Shown: piece after piece, positions 1-8,479 of the stretch
Layout: every line of letters starts with the position of its first letter
Position numbering within the stretch: the first letter of the stretch is position 1
Assembly: GCA_964549995.1 (NCBI GenBank)
Contig: CAZJXF010000006.1
Span: 1 to 51,140, forward strand
Source: Desulfatirhabdium sp964549995
Lineage (GTDB): Bacteria > Desulfobacterota > Desulfobacteria > Desulfobacterales > Desulfatirhabdiaceae
DNA: 51,140 nucleotides
Direction of reading: 5' to 3'
Translations under genes and position numbers: made by a program
The notes under the pieces: model-generated
Database searches by the model: none
What the model saw: the letters and a program-made list of their open reading frames with translations, nothing else
What the model was told of the DNA's origin: nothing

Positions 1-94
1 CCCGAACGCTGCGTTCGTTGCGGATAAAGGGCAGGACAAGGCAGCCCGCAAGGGGGAACCAAACGAGCGCGGACAGGACCGGCCACTCACTCAT
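1..94 (-). CDS. nuoM: NADH-quinone oxidoreductase subunit M-like, N-terminus (cut by window edge)
   Basis: Only the first 31 codons are inside the window. They read MSEWPVLSALVWFPLAGCLV and continue into a hydrophobic helix followed by a basic stretch, which is how NuoM/antiporter-type subunits begin. A GGAG lies about 10 nt before the ATG at 94. It follows the NuoL-like gene on the same strand, the usual L-M order, after a 312-bp gap filled with tandem repeats. The assignment rests on the short N-terminus and the operon position. Confidence 0.6.
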   Translation of the reverse strand, partial: MSEWPVLSALVWFPLAGCLVLPFIRNERSVR

Positions 95-118
95 AGGGGA
101 CGTTCTCCGTGTAAACGA

Positions 119-235
119 GTTTTAAGTTTTAAGTATTAAGTTTTAAGTTTTAAGGGTTAGGGTTAAGCCGTTAGGATGCAGGCAATGGGTTTTTGCGAAA
201 GACGAAAACCAGGAATCAGAAGTCAGAAGTCAGAA
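119..235. repeat. Heptanucleotide tandem repeats in the nuoL-nuoM gap
   Basis: The 95-406 gap carries three short heptamer runs and no gene I can support. At 119-153 there are five in-phase units of GTTTTAA/GTATTAA, followed by degenerate GGTTAGG-like units to about 168. At 215-235 there are three units of (A/G)TCAGAA, the same heptamer as the long array at 14,717. The remainder up to 406 shows nothing I can identify. Confidence 0.85.
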
Positions 236-406
236 GAAAAAGGATGGCTTCGATGGTTTCGGACTTGCTTCCGCGACTTCCATTCACCGGTATGAAACCC
301 AGGTTGCATGAGCGATTCTTTTGAAAGCGGCTTCTCTCAACCACAACGAGGGGGAGAGAGAAGCGGGGGCAAACCGAAAACGCGGCCACGCCCTGACGCT
401 TTCACG

Positions 407-2176
407 CTACATCAGCAGCCACACCCCCACAGCCACAATCATTCCCAACACCATGGCGGATGCCAGGTAATCCTGGATCCTGCCGGTTTGAACCCGAGTG
501 GCCTTCTCCCCGATGGCCCGAACTCCCAGGGCCGTTCCATCCACAACCCCGTCGATGGCCTTCTTGTCGAACCAGCTCGATCCGGACGCAACGGCCAAAA
601 ACCCTCGAAGCCCGACCCGTGCATAAAACTCGCTCCACCAGAAATCGATCCGATCACCGATGATGCGGGCCACCGCCATGACGAAGCGGCCGATCATCCG
701 ATAGACGTAATCGAAATCGAGGTTGATCTTGGCTTCGGGAGTGAGCTTGAACCGCAGGATGTAAAACCCTAGGCCCGTAAATCCCAGCAGGAGAAGTGAT
801 TGAAGCACATGCCAGGCGGTGTACGGGGTATATTCCACCGGGTTTGGCAGGAGCTTGTAGAGGAAATCGGGATAGACACCGATCAGGAAACACAAGGCCC
901 CTGCAGCTCCCATGGCCACATACATGTTCATCGGAACGGGCTTGAGCTCGATGCCGCAATCGGGTTTCGAGAACCAGGCGAAATAGGGCAGCTTGATACC
1001 GACGGAGAGGAAGGTACCGACGGCTGCAAACTCCATTCCGAGGGCAAGCCACGGATGATGGGCCTCGGCAGCCCCCGTAATCGTCATCGTTTTGCTGACG
1101 AAGCCGGAAAAGAGGGGAAATCCCGAAATGCTGACGGCTGCGATCATGTACCAGAAGAAGGCCCAGGGCATTCGACGGAACAAGCCCCCCAACGCGGAGA
1201 GTTTCGCCGTTCCCGAAGCGTACAAGAGCGTACCCGCCCCCATGAACAAAAGCCCCTTGTACAGGATATGTGCATAGGCGTGGGCACAAGCGCCGTTGAC
1301 GGTCATGGCCGTGCCCACCCCGACACCGGCCACCATGTAGCCGACCTGAGAGACGATGTGATAGGCCAAGATCCGCCGGGCGTTGTTTTCGATGGTCGCG
1401 TACACCACCCCGTAGATGGTCATGAGGGTTCCCATGATCCCGAGAATTTCGAATCCGCTGAAAGATCGCAGCAGGACATATACGGCCGTTTTGGTGGTGA
1501 AAGCGCTCATGAAGACGGCGCCGGTCACCGTGGCTTCGGGATAGGCATCCGGTAGCCAGGCATGCAGCGGAATGACGGCTGCGTTGACGCAGAAGCCGAG
1601 CATGATCAGGATGTCGTAGATTTTGGCCGACGCCGGGTCGATGGCTTCGAAGGCAAAGGTGCCGGTCGCCTGATGCCGCAGCAGCAAACCGGCCAAGAGC
1701 AGGAGCCCGCCGAAGACGTGAAAGAGAAAATAGCGGATACCGGCCTTTGTGGAAGCAGGTGCTCGGTTCAACCAGATGAGGAAGGTGGATGCGACACTCA
1801 TCATCTCCCAGAAGATGAAGAGCGTGACGAAATCGGCTGCAAAGACACAGCCGAAGGCGCCTGCAATGTAGGTGGAAGCCGCCACATGCTGCCAACGATC
1901 CTCGATATGAAACGCATACACGAAGCCGATCAAGGCCTGAATGGCGAAGACATGGGCGAAGACGACGGCAAGGGCGTCCACCCGACCCATCCCGAGGGTC
2001 AAGCCCAGGTAGGAAACGGCCGCATGGGAACCGGGTTGCATGGACAACACACCGGCAATTGCCGCAACGGCAGCCGCAATCGGAAGCCACCTGCCGATGC
2101 GAACGGGCAGCACCCAAACCAAGACTGCCGCCATACCGAAACCGATCGACGGATGAACGAAAGAACCCATGATCAC
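407..2176 (-). CDS. nuoL: Complex I NuoL-like / MrpD-type proton-pumping subunit
   Basis: A 589-residue polytopic membrane protein of the proton_antipo_M family, which forms the ion-translocating arm of complex I. The central part has the family's conserved stretches (for example FVTLFIFWEMMSVAS, and the LHAWLPDAYPEA loop with its helix-breaking prolines). The C-terminus, around residues 530-589 (WFDKKAIDGVVDG then VQTGRIQDYL), resembles the lateral-helix tail of NuoL. It is somewhat shorter than typical NuoL (610-660). It lies downstream of nuoK and a second antiporter-like gene. An Mrp-type Na+/H+ antiporter subunit is the alternative name; the complex I context favours NuoL. Confidence 0.8.
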   Translation of the reverse strand: MIMGSFVHPSIGFGMAAVLVWVLPVRIGRWLPIAAAVAAIAGVLSMQPGSHAAVSYLGLTLGMGRVDALAVVFAHVFAIQALIGFVYAFHIEDRWQHVAASTYIAGAFGCVFAADFVTLFIFWEMMSVASTFLIWLNRAPASTKAGIRYFLFHVFGGLLLLAGLLLRHQATGTFAFEAIDPASAKIYDILIMLGFCVNAAVIPLHAWLPDAYPEATVTGAVFMSAFTTKTAVYVLLRSFSGFEILGIMGTLMTIYGVVYATIENNARRILAYHIVSQVGYMVAGVGVGTAMTVNGACAHAYAHILYKGLLFMGAGTLLYASGTAKLSALGGLFRRMPWAFFWYMIAAVSISGFPLFSGFVSKTMTITGAAEAHHPWLALGMEFAAVGTFLSVGIKLPYFAWFSKPDCGIELKPVPMNMYVAMGAAGALCFLIGVYPDFLYKLLPNPVEYTPYTAWHVLQSLLLLGFTGLGFYILRFKLTPEAKINLDFDYVYRMIGRFVMAVARIIGDRIDFWWSEFYARVGLRGFLAVASGSSWFDKKAIDGVVDGTALGVRAIGEKATRVQTGRIQDYLASAMVLGMIVAVGVWLLM

Positions 2177-2191
2177 AACCCTTTCCGCTGG

Positions 2192-2470
2192 CTATGGCTC
2201 GGTTCGGTCATAAAAATCCTCTTCTTTTCCAAGGATGGTGTGCGCCAACCCCTTCGCGGCCCTTCCCAGAAAGAGCGCCCCGACCAGTCCGAACAAGGCC
2301 CAGAAACCCGGAAAGGCTTCCAACCCGAAATGCGGATGATGCGGCCGGATGGCGACATTGAGAACGACCAGAAGCCCGAGCACGGCGAAAAAGCCGAGGC
2401 GAAGCTTCCGGCTCAGCGGATCTTCGGATGGTTTCGAAACGGGCGGTTGCGGATCGCTCGATGCGGACAT
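2192..2470 (-). CDS. Small two-helix membrane protein in the nuo operon
   Basis: A 92-residue protein I do not recognise. The N-terminal ~22 residues are polar and proline-rich. Two hydrophobic segments follow (about 27-42 and 53-69), then a charged tail. It sits 6 bp after the upstream antiporter-like gene and 15 bp before the NuoL-like gene, so it is surely co-transcribed. It may be a small accessory subunit of the membrane arm; that role is inferred from position only. Confidence 0.7.
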   Translation of the reverse strand: MSASSDPQPPVSKPSEDPLSRKLRLGFFAVLGLLVVLNVAIRPHHPHFGLEAFPGFWALFGLVGALFLGRAAKGLAHTILGKEEDFYDRTEP

Positions 2471-2476
2471 GGTTCG

Positions 2477-3955
2477 TTACAATCCTTTGAGGCTGTAGAT
2501 GAACTGAAAGAACGTCTCGGGATAGAGCCCCAACAGCACGCTGATCGCAGCGGTCAGGCACAGGGGAACGACCATCGTGAGCGGCGCTTCCCGGTAATGA
2601 TCGAAATCGACTTCGGGTGAAGGGGCTACGAAAAACGCCCGGTAAACGACCGGACCGAAATAGGCGGCGTTCAGGATGGTGCTCGACAGCAAGGCGATCA
2701 ACAGGGCCCAATGGCCGTAGCTCACGGCCCCGTTCACCATGTACCACTTGCTGACGAACCCGCAGACGGGCGGAACACCGATCATGGACAGAGAAGCCAA
2801 GGCGAATGCACCGAAGGTCCAAGGCATTTTCCGGCCGAAACCCCCCATCAGGCTGATCTTTTTCTGATGGGTCGCCACATAGATGGCCCCTGCCGTGAAA
2901 AAGAGGGTGATCTTGCTGAAGGCATGGTGTGCGATGTGGGCGATGCCGCCGGTGACGGCCTGCGGCGCGAGCATGGTGACTCCCAGCACCACGTAAGAAA
3001 GTTGGCTGACCGTCGAATAGGCCAGCCGGGCCTTCAAATCATCCTTGGTCATGGCGATGACCGAGGCCAGAACGATGGTGGCTGCAGCAAACACGGCCAC
3101 CATGTCCCCAAGGCCGAGGGCTCCCATCGTCTCCAGACCGAATCCGGACAGGAACACCCGACAGATCGAAAACACACCGGCTTTTACGACGGCAACCGCA
3201 TGCAGCAGAGCCGAGACCGGCGTCGGCGCCACCATGGCCGATGGAAGCCAGTTGTGAAACGGCATGATGGCTGCCTTGGCCAGACCTGCCGCATAGAGAA
3301 CGAAAGTGATCTTCACCAGAAGCGGATCGGCGGTTTTCGGAAAGATGCCGGCTGTGATGTCCCCCATGCGGAAATCGAGCGTTCCGGCCAGCACGTAGGT
3401 CAGTACCATCGCAGGCAGCAGAAAGAGCTTGGATGTGCCCATCAGATAGACCATATATTTGCGGGCGCCGTGATAGGCCTCTTCATCCTGATGGTGAGCG
3501 ACAAGAGGATAGGTGAAGACAGTGATCACTTCATAAAACAGGTAGAGCGTAAACACGTTGGCCGAGAGAGCCACACCCACGGCGCCGAAAATGGCTACGG
3601 CAAAGCAGAAATAATAGCGGGTCTGGGCATGTTCGTTCAGGGACCGCATGTAACCGACGTTGTAGGCTGTGGCCAAGATCCAGAGGAAGGAGGCTACCAG
3701 CGCGAAGATCATGCCAAGCCCGTCGGCCCCGAATTTCACGGTAATGCCGGGCAGAATCGTAAACACGGTGAGAACCGGCGTATTTCCCTTCAACACCGCG
3801 GGAGCGAGCACCAGCACCGAAGCGAAGGTCAAGCCGGCAGCCACAAAGGAAACCCCTTCCCGAACATTGATCCGGGATCGGAACACATAGATCAGCGCCG
3901 GGCTGATACCCGTCACGAGAATCGGTACAAGCAGCCACAGGGAGAAATCAGCCAT
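2477..3955 (-). CDS. Additional antiporter-type (MrpD/NuoM-like) subunit of complex I
   Basis: A 492-residue, roughly 14-helix protein of the proton_antipo_M family. Visible family signatures include the YLFYEVITVFTYPLVAHH region with its conserved membrane Glu, the FHNWLPSAMVAPTPVSALLHA loop split by prolines, and Lys residues in later helices (KAGVFSICR, KDDLKARLAYSTVSQLSYV). It follows nuoK after 3 bp and precedes the small membrane protein and the NuoL-like gene. With NuoM starting at 94 it makes at least three pumping-type subunits before any nuoN outside the window. Confidence 0.8.
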   Translation of the reverse strand: MADFSLWLLVPILVTGISPALIYVFRSRINVREGVSFVAAGLTFASVLVLAPAVLKGNTPVLTVFTILPGITVKFGADGLGMIFALVASFLWILATAYNVGYMRSLNEHAQTRYYFCFAVAIFGAVGVALSANVFTLYLFYEVITVFTYPLVAHHQDEEAYHGARKYMVYLMGTSKLFLLPAMVLTYVLAGTLDFRMGDITAGIFPKTADPLLVKITFVLYAAGLAKAAIMPFHNWLPSAMVAPTPVSALLHAVAVVKAGVFSICRVFLSGFGLETMGALGLGDMVAVFAAATIVLASVIAMTKDDLKARLAYSTVSQLSYVVLGVTMLAPQAVTGGIAHIAHHAFSKITLFFTAGAIYVATHQKKISLMGGFGRKMPWTFGAFALASLSMIGVPPVCGFVSKWYMVNGAVSYGHWALLIALLSSTILNAAYFGPVVYRAFFVAPSPEVDFDHYREAPLTMVVPLCLTAAISVLLGLYPETFFQFIYSLKGL

Positions 3956-3958
3956 GGA

Positions 3959-4267
3959 TCAGCCTCTCATGAGCGACATCTCGTCGCTTTCCGAAGTTCC
4001 CGTCCGTTTGTGGGCCACCAGGACGATGGCCAGCACCAGGGTGGCCTCCGCAGCCGCAAGACCCATCACCAGCAGCGCGCCCAACTGCCCGAGTTCATCG
4101 ATGGCCGGAGTGAGTCTTGCGCTGGCGACCAAGGACAATCCGGCACCGTTCAGCATGAGCTCGACCGAGATCAGCATCCCGATCAGCGTCTTTCGGCTCA
4201 ACAGCCCGAACAGCCCGATGCCGAGAAGGCACAGCGCTGCAATGTGATAGGCGGTCAGAGGATTCAT
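3959..4267 (-). CDS. nuoK: NADH-quinone oxidoreductase subunit K
   Basis: A 102-residue protein with three membrane segments, the usual NuoK length and topology. NuoK carries conserved membrane glutamates on the proton path; matching acidic residues are visible in IGMLISVELMLNGAG and in GLAAAEATLVLAI. The ATG overlaps the nuoJ stop codon by 4 nt, indicating translational coupling. It is MrpC-related, but the flanking nuoJ makes NuoK the right call. Confidence 0.93.
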   Translation of the reverse strand: MNPLTAYHIAALCLLGIGLFGLLSRKTLIGMLISVELMLNGAGLSLVASARLTPAIDELGQLGALLVMGLAAAEATLVLAIVLVAHKRTGTSESDEMSLMRG

Positions 4268-4785
4268 CCGCTTTTTCTCCTCTCGAAACTCAGAACGACG
4301 GCCCCGATCATGGCGGCGACCAGCACGATGGAAATCAGTTCGAAGGCCAGGGCATAGGGGCCGGTGAGGGTTTCACCCAGCTTGTCGAGACCGACCTCGG
4401 CTTTGAGCGGCAAGGCCGCTATCCGATGTTTCCAGATGAAGCCTCCCAGCACGACAGCAGGAAGAATGCCACAGACGGCGGCCTGGACCACCCGCTTGCG
4501 ATTCTCGTGGGATGAGGCCTCCCGGCCGGCTTCCCCTCTTGGGTCGCGGGTCAGCATGATGGCGAAAAAGATGAGCACGCTGACGGCACCGACATAGATC
4601 AAAATCTGCATGAGGGCGAGAAACGGCACCGCCATCAGCAGATACATGCCGGCCACACCGAAGAGGGTGGTGATCAACCCGAGAAGCGCCCGGACCAGGC
4701 TGGGGCTTCGAACGGCCAGAAACCCTCCGGCGAGGATCAGAACCAGGTAGATCCCATAGGCGATCGGGGCGAGAACGGTTTGCAT
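4264..4785 (-). CDS. nuoJ: NADH-quinone oxidoreductase subunit J
   Basis: A 173-residue membrane protein with five hydrophobic segments. The characteristic NuoJ stretch is present: FLALMQILIYVGAVSVLIFF, containing the helix-3 pi-bulge region conserved in this family. It overlaps nuoK by 4 nt. Upstream, 128 bp separate it from nuoI, an unusually wide gap for this compact operon; the gap is filled with heptamer repeats. A hydrophilic loop around residues 80-105 (basic, SSHENRKR) interrupts the hydrophobic pattern. Confidence 0.92.
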   Translation of the reverse strand: MQTVLAPIAYGIYLVLILAGGFLAVRSPSLVRALLGLITTLFGVAGMYLLMAVPFLALMQILIYVGAVSVLIFFAIMLTRDPRGEAGREASSHENRKRVVQAAVCGILPAVVLGGFIWKHRIAALPLKAEVGLDKLGETLTGPYALAFELISIVLVAAMIGAVVLSFERRKSG

Positions 4786-4804
4786 GGGCGGAATCCGAAA
4801 CGAA

Positions 4805-4896
4805 GTTTTAAGTATTAAGTTTTAAGTTTTAAGTATTAAGGGCTATGGGTTATGGGTTATGGGCTATAGGCTATGGGCTATGGGCTATGGGTTAAG
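4805..4896. repeat. Double heptamer array between nuoJ and nuoI
   Basis: Five in-phase units of GTTTTAA/GTATTAA (4805-4839) are joined, one base later, to eight units of GGCTATG/GGTTATG (4841-4896), the last degenerate (GGTTAAG). The order GTTTTAA then GGYTANG repeats the layout at 119-168. It lies in the only large gap among nuoA to nuoL, so a transcript of the operon would contain it. Confidence 0.9.
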
Positions 4897-4913
4897 GAGT
4901 TTTCGGGGTCGAT

Positions 4914-5468
4914 TCATGGGCCGGTGTTCGGGTTTGAGCCAGAGAGGCCGTTGCCTTGTCGCATTCGGTCCAAGAGGTCGATATGAAACTTCTTTCGAGA
5001 CATTCCATAGAAATACACATGCCGTGAAAACCGGATGGCGCCGACCGGGCAGTTCTGCACGCACAGTCCACACAGGCTGCACAGACTGTAATTTAGATCA
5101 AACCGGTCGAGAACCCGCTCGATCCGCTCGGCGGGAGGCGGCGCGCCGTGAGACCCCGGAGAAACGATGCCGGGATTCAGCCAAAGCGGTTTCGTCGTCC
5201 CCTCCCCGGTTTCGATGGGATGAAACTGGATCGAAATACACCGAGACGGGCAGATGTCCTGGCACCGGCTGCACAGGATACATCGGGGGATGGCCGGGTC
5301 GTCGTCCCGCGGCACCAGCTCGATGTGCCCCCGGTAGGAATCGAGATTGTCCACCTGCTGCCGGGGATAGTGCACCGTCAGCCAGGGCTTGAAGAATTCC
5401 TTTCCCGTCACCTCGAGTCCGACGACGAGGCTCCACAACCGTTTGAGGGTCTTTGCAACCATTGCCAT
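4914..5468 (-). CDS. nuoI: NADH-quinone oxidoreductase subunit I (2x[4Fe-4S])
   Basis: A 184-residue peripheral-arm protein that hands electrons to NuoB. Two classical ferredoxin motifs are present: CILCSRCQDICPSRC and CSLCGLCVQNCPVGA, giving clusters N6a and N6b. The N-terminal amphipathic segment (MAMVAKTLKRLWSLVVGLEVT) is typical of NuoI anchoring to the membrane arm. It lies 1 bp downstream of nuoH. A C-terminal tail of about 30 residues follows the second cluster motif. Confidence 0.94.
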   Translation of the reverse strand: MAMVAKTLKRLWSLVVGLEVTGKEFFKPWLTVHYPRQQVDNLDSYRGHIELVPRDDDPAIPRCILCSRCQDICPSRCISIQFHPIETGEGTTKPLWLNPGIVSPGSHGAPPPAERIERVLDRFDLNYSLCSLCGLCVQNCPVGAIRFSRHVYFYGMSRKKFHIDLLDRMRQGNGLSGSNPNTGP

Positions 5469-5469
5469 A

Positions 5470-6459
5470 TCAACCCACCACCTTGATGACCAGAGCCGTC
5501 ACCACGAGATTCGCAAGGCCGAGCGGAATGAGCCATTTCCAGCACACGTTGAGCAACTGATCGAACCGCACCCGAGGATAGGTCCAGCGGAACCACATCA
5601 TGACCAGCAGCAGACCGAAGGTCTTGGCCAGAAACCACCAGTGCCCGTCCGCCACCGGGCCTTCCCATCCGCCCAGAAAAAGACAGGAGGCCACGGCACA
5701 CCCGACGATCATGTAGGTATACTCCGCCAGAAAGAAGAGCCCGAAGCCCATTCCGGAATACTCCGTATGAAAGCCGGCCGTAAGCTCGCTTTCGGCCTCC
5801 GGCAGGTCGAAGGGCGCCCGGTTCGTTTCGGCCACCAGAGACACGAAAAAGATCAGAAAGGCCAAAGGCTGCACCCAGACATTCCAGGAAAGGATGGATC
5901 GTCTCTGGGTCAGGGTGATCTCCGTCAGATCGAGGGACCCGCTCTGAAAGGCGATGGCGAGCACCGCCAAAAGAAGCGGGATCTCATAGGCGACCGATTG
6001 GGATACGGCCCGGGCCGATCCGAGTAGACTGTATTTGTTGGACGAACCCCATCCGGCCAGACACAGGGCCAAGGTGTTCAATCCCGAAAAGGCCAGAATC
6101 AGCACAAGGCCGACGTTGATCTGCATCCCCGTAAGGGTGGGACCGAAGGGAATCGGTAAAAAACAGACCACCACGGGCGCAAGCGACAGGATCGGAGCGG
6201 CCCAGAACAAGAAGGGGTCGGCATCGAAGGGACGGACAAGCTGCTTTCCGACAAGCTTTCCGGCATCCGCCAGGGATTGCAGAATTCCATGGGGTCCGAC
6301 TTCGAAGGGGCCGGGTCTGCGTTGGATGAAGCCGGCCACCTTCCGTTCGGCATACACCAGCACAAGCCCCATCACCCCGACAAAGGCCATGGTCAGCACG
6401 AGAGCGACCACGATGCGGATAAAAGGATGGGCCAGGAGATTCAGGATCGTTGGCATCAT
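5470..6459 (-). CDS. nuoH: NADH-quinone oxidoreductase subunit H
   Basis: A 329-residue, eight-helix membrane subunit that shapes the quinone chamber with NuoB and NuoD. Diagnostic stretches include VYAERKVAGFIQRRPGP near residues 30-47, FDLPEAESELTAGFHTEYSG around 215-235 and WFRWTYPRVRFDQL near the C-terminus. Length is normal. The start overlaps the nuoD stop by 4 nt, showing tight coupling. Confidence 0.95.
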   Translation of the reverse strand: MMPTILNLLAHPFIRIVVALVLTMAFVGVMGLVLVYAERKVAGFIQRRPGPFEVGPHGILQSLADAGKLVGKQLVRPFDADPFLFWAAPILSLAPVVVCFLPIPFGPTLTGMQINVGLVLILAFSGLNTLALCLAGWGSSNKYSLLGSARAVSQSVAYEIPLLLAVLAIAFQSGSLDLTEITLTQRRSILSWNVWVQPLAFLIFFVSLVAETNRAPFDLPEAESELTAGFHTEYSGMGFGLFFLAEYTYMIVGCAVASCLFLGGWEGPVADGHWWFLAKTFGLLLVMMWFRWTYPRVRFDQLLNVCWKWLIPLGLANLVVTALVIKVVG

Positions 6460-7628
6460 CTGTCGATCTCCGGAATGACGAGGTCGAGACTGCCCAGAAT
6501 GGACAGGGCGTCGGCCAGAAGGCAGCCTACGGCAAGCTCCGCAAACACGTGCAGGTTCGAGAATCCAGGGGCCCGAAGCTTCACCCGGTAGGGGACGGGA
6601 GAGCCGTCGCTCAGCACATACACCCCGATCTTGCCCCGCGCGCCCTCGACCGCGAAATAGGTTTCCCCGCGCGGCGGGATGATGCGCTCAGGCAGATCGG
6701 GGGCCGACACCGGTCCATCCGGAAGCATGTCCATGGCCTGCTCGATGATGGCAAGACTTTGCTCCATTTCGGCCATGCGGACCCGGTATCGATCCATGGC
6801 GTCACCGCTCTCGCCCACCGGTATCTGGAATGCGAATCGGTCATACAGCGAATAGGGCTCGGCCCGGCGGACATCGTAGGCGACACCCGAACCTCGCAGC
6901 ACGGGACCTGTAGCACCGTAGCTTCGGGCCGTATCGGGTGTCAGCACCCCGATGTCTTCGCAACGGCCTCGAAGAATGATGTTGTCTGTCACAAGATCCT
7001 GGTACATCGGCAGCCGGGGCCGGAAATAGGCGATAAATTCCCGGATCATCGAACAAAAATCCGAGGGAATATCGGCACTCACCCCCCCGATGCGGTAGTA
7101 GCAATAGGTCAAACGGCTTCCGGTGACGGTCTGCAGAATGTCCATGATCCGTTCCCGGTCCGCGAAGGCATAGACGATGGGGGTGAAGGCCCCGAGATCC
7201 AACAGATACGCGCCCCACCACAACAGATGAGAGGAAATGCGGTTGAGTTCGCAGGTCATGATCCGGATGATTTCCGCCCGCTCCGGAACGGTAATCCCCA
7301 TCAGGCGTTCGACCGCACCGACCCAGGCCCAGTTCCATGCCAAGGCGTGGAGGTAATCGACCCGTCCCATGTTCGGCAGATACTGGACATAGGTTCGGTT
7401 TTCCCCCATTTTCTCGTGCATGCGGTGAATGTAGCCCAGCACCGGCTCGCACCTTCGGATGTACTCGCCGTCCATTTCCACCACGAGACGCAACACGCCG
7501 TGGGTGGCCGGATGCTGCGGCCCGATGTTGAGAATGAGGGTTTCCCCTTCGGTCTTCTCGACCAGCTGCTCGGCCGCAAAATGCCTCGTATAGAAATCAC
7601 CGATGGAGCGGGATGCCACAGTTTCCAT
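6456..7628 (-). CDS. nuoD: NADH-quinone oxidoreductase subunit D
   Basis: A 390-residue 49-kDa-type subunit, homologous to the large subunit of NiFe hydrogenases but lacking the metal cysteines, contributing to the quinone site. Seen: NIGPQHPATHGVLRL near residue 35 with the conserved quinone-site His, YIHRMHEKMGENRTY, and a C-terminus ending in LDLVIPEIDR, as in other NuoD proteins. It is separate from NuoC rather than fused. It shares one nucleotide with the short nuoG upstream and overlaps nuoH downstream. Confidence 0.95.
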   Translation of the reverse strand: METVASRSIGDFYTRHFAAEQLVEKTEGETLILNIGPQHPATHGVLRLVVEMDGEYIRRCEPVLGYIHRMHEKMGENRTYVQYLPNMGRVDYLHALAWNWAWVGAVERLMGITVPERAEIIRIMTCELNRISSHLLWWGAYLLDLGAFTPIVYAFADRERIMDILQTVTGSRLTYCYYRIGGVSADIPSDFCSMIREFIAYFRPRLPMYQDLVTDNIILRGRCEDIGVLTPDTARSYGATGPVLRGSGVAYDVRRAEPYSLYDRFAFQIPVGESGDAMDRYRVRMAEMEQSLAIIEQAMDMLPDGPVSAPDLPERIIPPRGETYFAVEGARGKIGVYVLSDGSPVPYRVKLRAPGFSNLHVFAELAVGCLLADALSILGSLDLVIPEIDR

Positions 7629-8440
7629 CAGAACCTCCGGCCTTCGTCGACGAACGCTTGGATGGCCGTGTCATAGGGCTCGAAATGCCGCTCGAGGATC
7701 CGCTTGGCGTGGTTGCGGCGGGAGCATGCTGGACAGATCGAGGCATTGAAAGCCGGAACACCGGGCTCTCCTGCACGTTCGAGAACCGGCGCCAGATCGA
7801 TGACCGGCCCGAAGGGCCTGCCGCAGGTCGTGCATGTGCGCAAGGGGATGCGGGAGGCTTCCTTTCCCTTCAGAATGACGGAACGGTATCCATCGTGATC
7901 CTCGATGCGAATGGCATTCACAGGACAAATTTGGGCACAGGCCCCGCAACCGATGCAATGGGTGGCCACCCGACCCATGAAGGTGCTGACCGTGATTTCC
8001 ACCCCTCGGCCCGACAGGGTAAGGACATTGGCACCGACCCGTTCACAGACCCGGGCGCACAGGCCGCACATGATGCAGTCTTTGTCGTCTGCAGGAAACC
8101 GGTGCAAATCCGCTCCATAGCGCTCTCCCAGTTCCTTGAGCACCTGCCGATCCGGACATCGGGTAGCCAACAGCTCGATAATGAGCTTTCTGCCGTTCCG
8201 AACTCGAGGCGTATCGGTCTGGATTTCGGCATCCTGCCGCAGCGGATAGTTGCAGGAAGTCACCAGGCGGGTTCTTCGATTTTCGGTCAACTCCACCGTA
8301 CAGATGCGGCACATAGCCGCAGGTTCCAGTCCGGGCACATGGCACAGGGTCGGGATGTAGATGCCGTTTTTCCGGGCGACCTCGATGATGGTCTGTCCAT
8401 ATTCGGCAGCGACCTCTTTTCCGTCCATGATGATCTTCAT
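7628..8440 (-). CDS. nuoG: Short NuoG / HoxU-type iron-sulfur subunit
   Basis: At 270 residues this is far shorter than full NuoG (about 700-900) and lacks the molybdopterin-type domain. Seen: an N-terminal [2Fe-2S] fold with CHVPGLEPAAMCRIC and a later Cys (LVTSCNYPL), then two 4Fe-4S motifs, CIMCGLCARVC and CIGCGACAQICPVNA. Two extra CxxC pairs (CTTCGRP and CPACSRR) at about residues 215-255 could form a small zinc ribbon. It resembles HoxU and the N-terminal module of the diaphorase of electron-bifurcating hydrogenases. It bridges NuoF and the NuoBCDI core. No frame break is seen, so the short form looks native. Confidence 0.85.
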   Translation of the reverse strand: MKIIMDGKEVAAEYGQTIIEVARKNGIYIPTLCHVPGLEPAAMCRICTVELTENRRTRLVTSCNYPLRQDAEIQTDTPRVRNGRKLIIELLATRCPDRQVLKELGERYGADLHRFPADDKDCIMCGLCARVCERVGANVLTLSGRGVEITVSTFMGRVATHCIGCGACAQICPVNAIRIEDHDGYRSVILKGKEASRIPLRTCTTCGRPFGPVIDLAPVLERAGEPGVPAFNASICPACSRRNHAKRILERHFEPYDTAIQAFVDEGRRF

Positions 8441-8479
8441 ACACGGCTTCCTTCGTTGGATAGCGTCGTTATCCCGCTT

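Noticed and set aside
7628..8440. NuoG as a truncated pseudogene
   Set aside because: The C-terminus is intact, the next gene is perfectly coupled, and short NuoG/HoxU forms are known; so it looks like a native short subunit.
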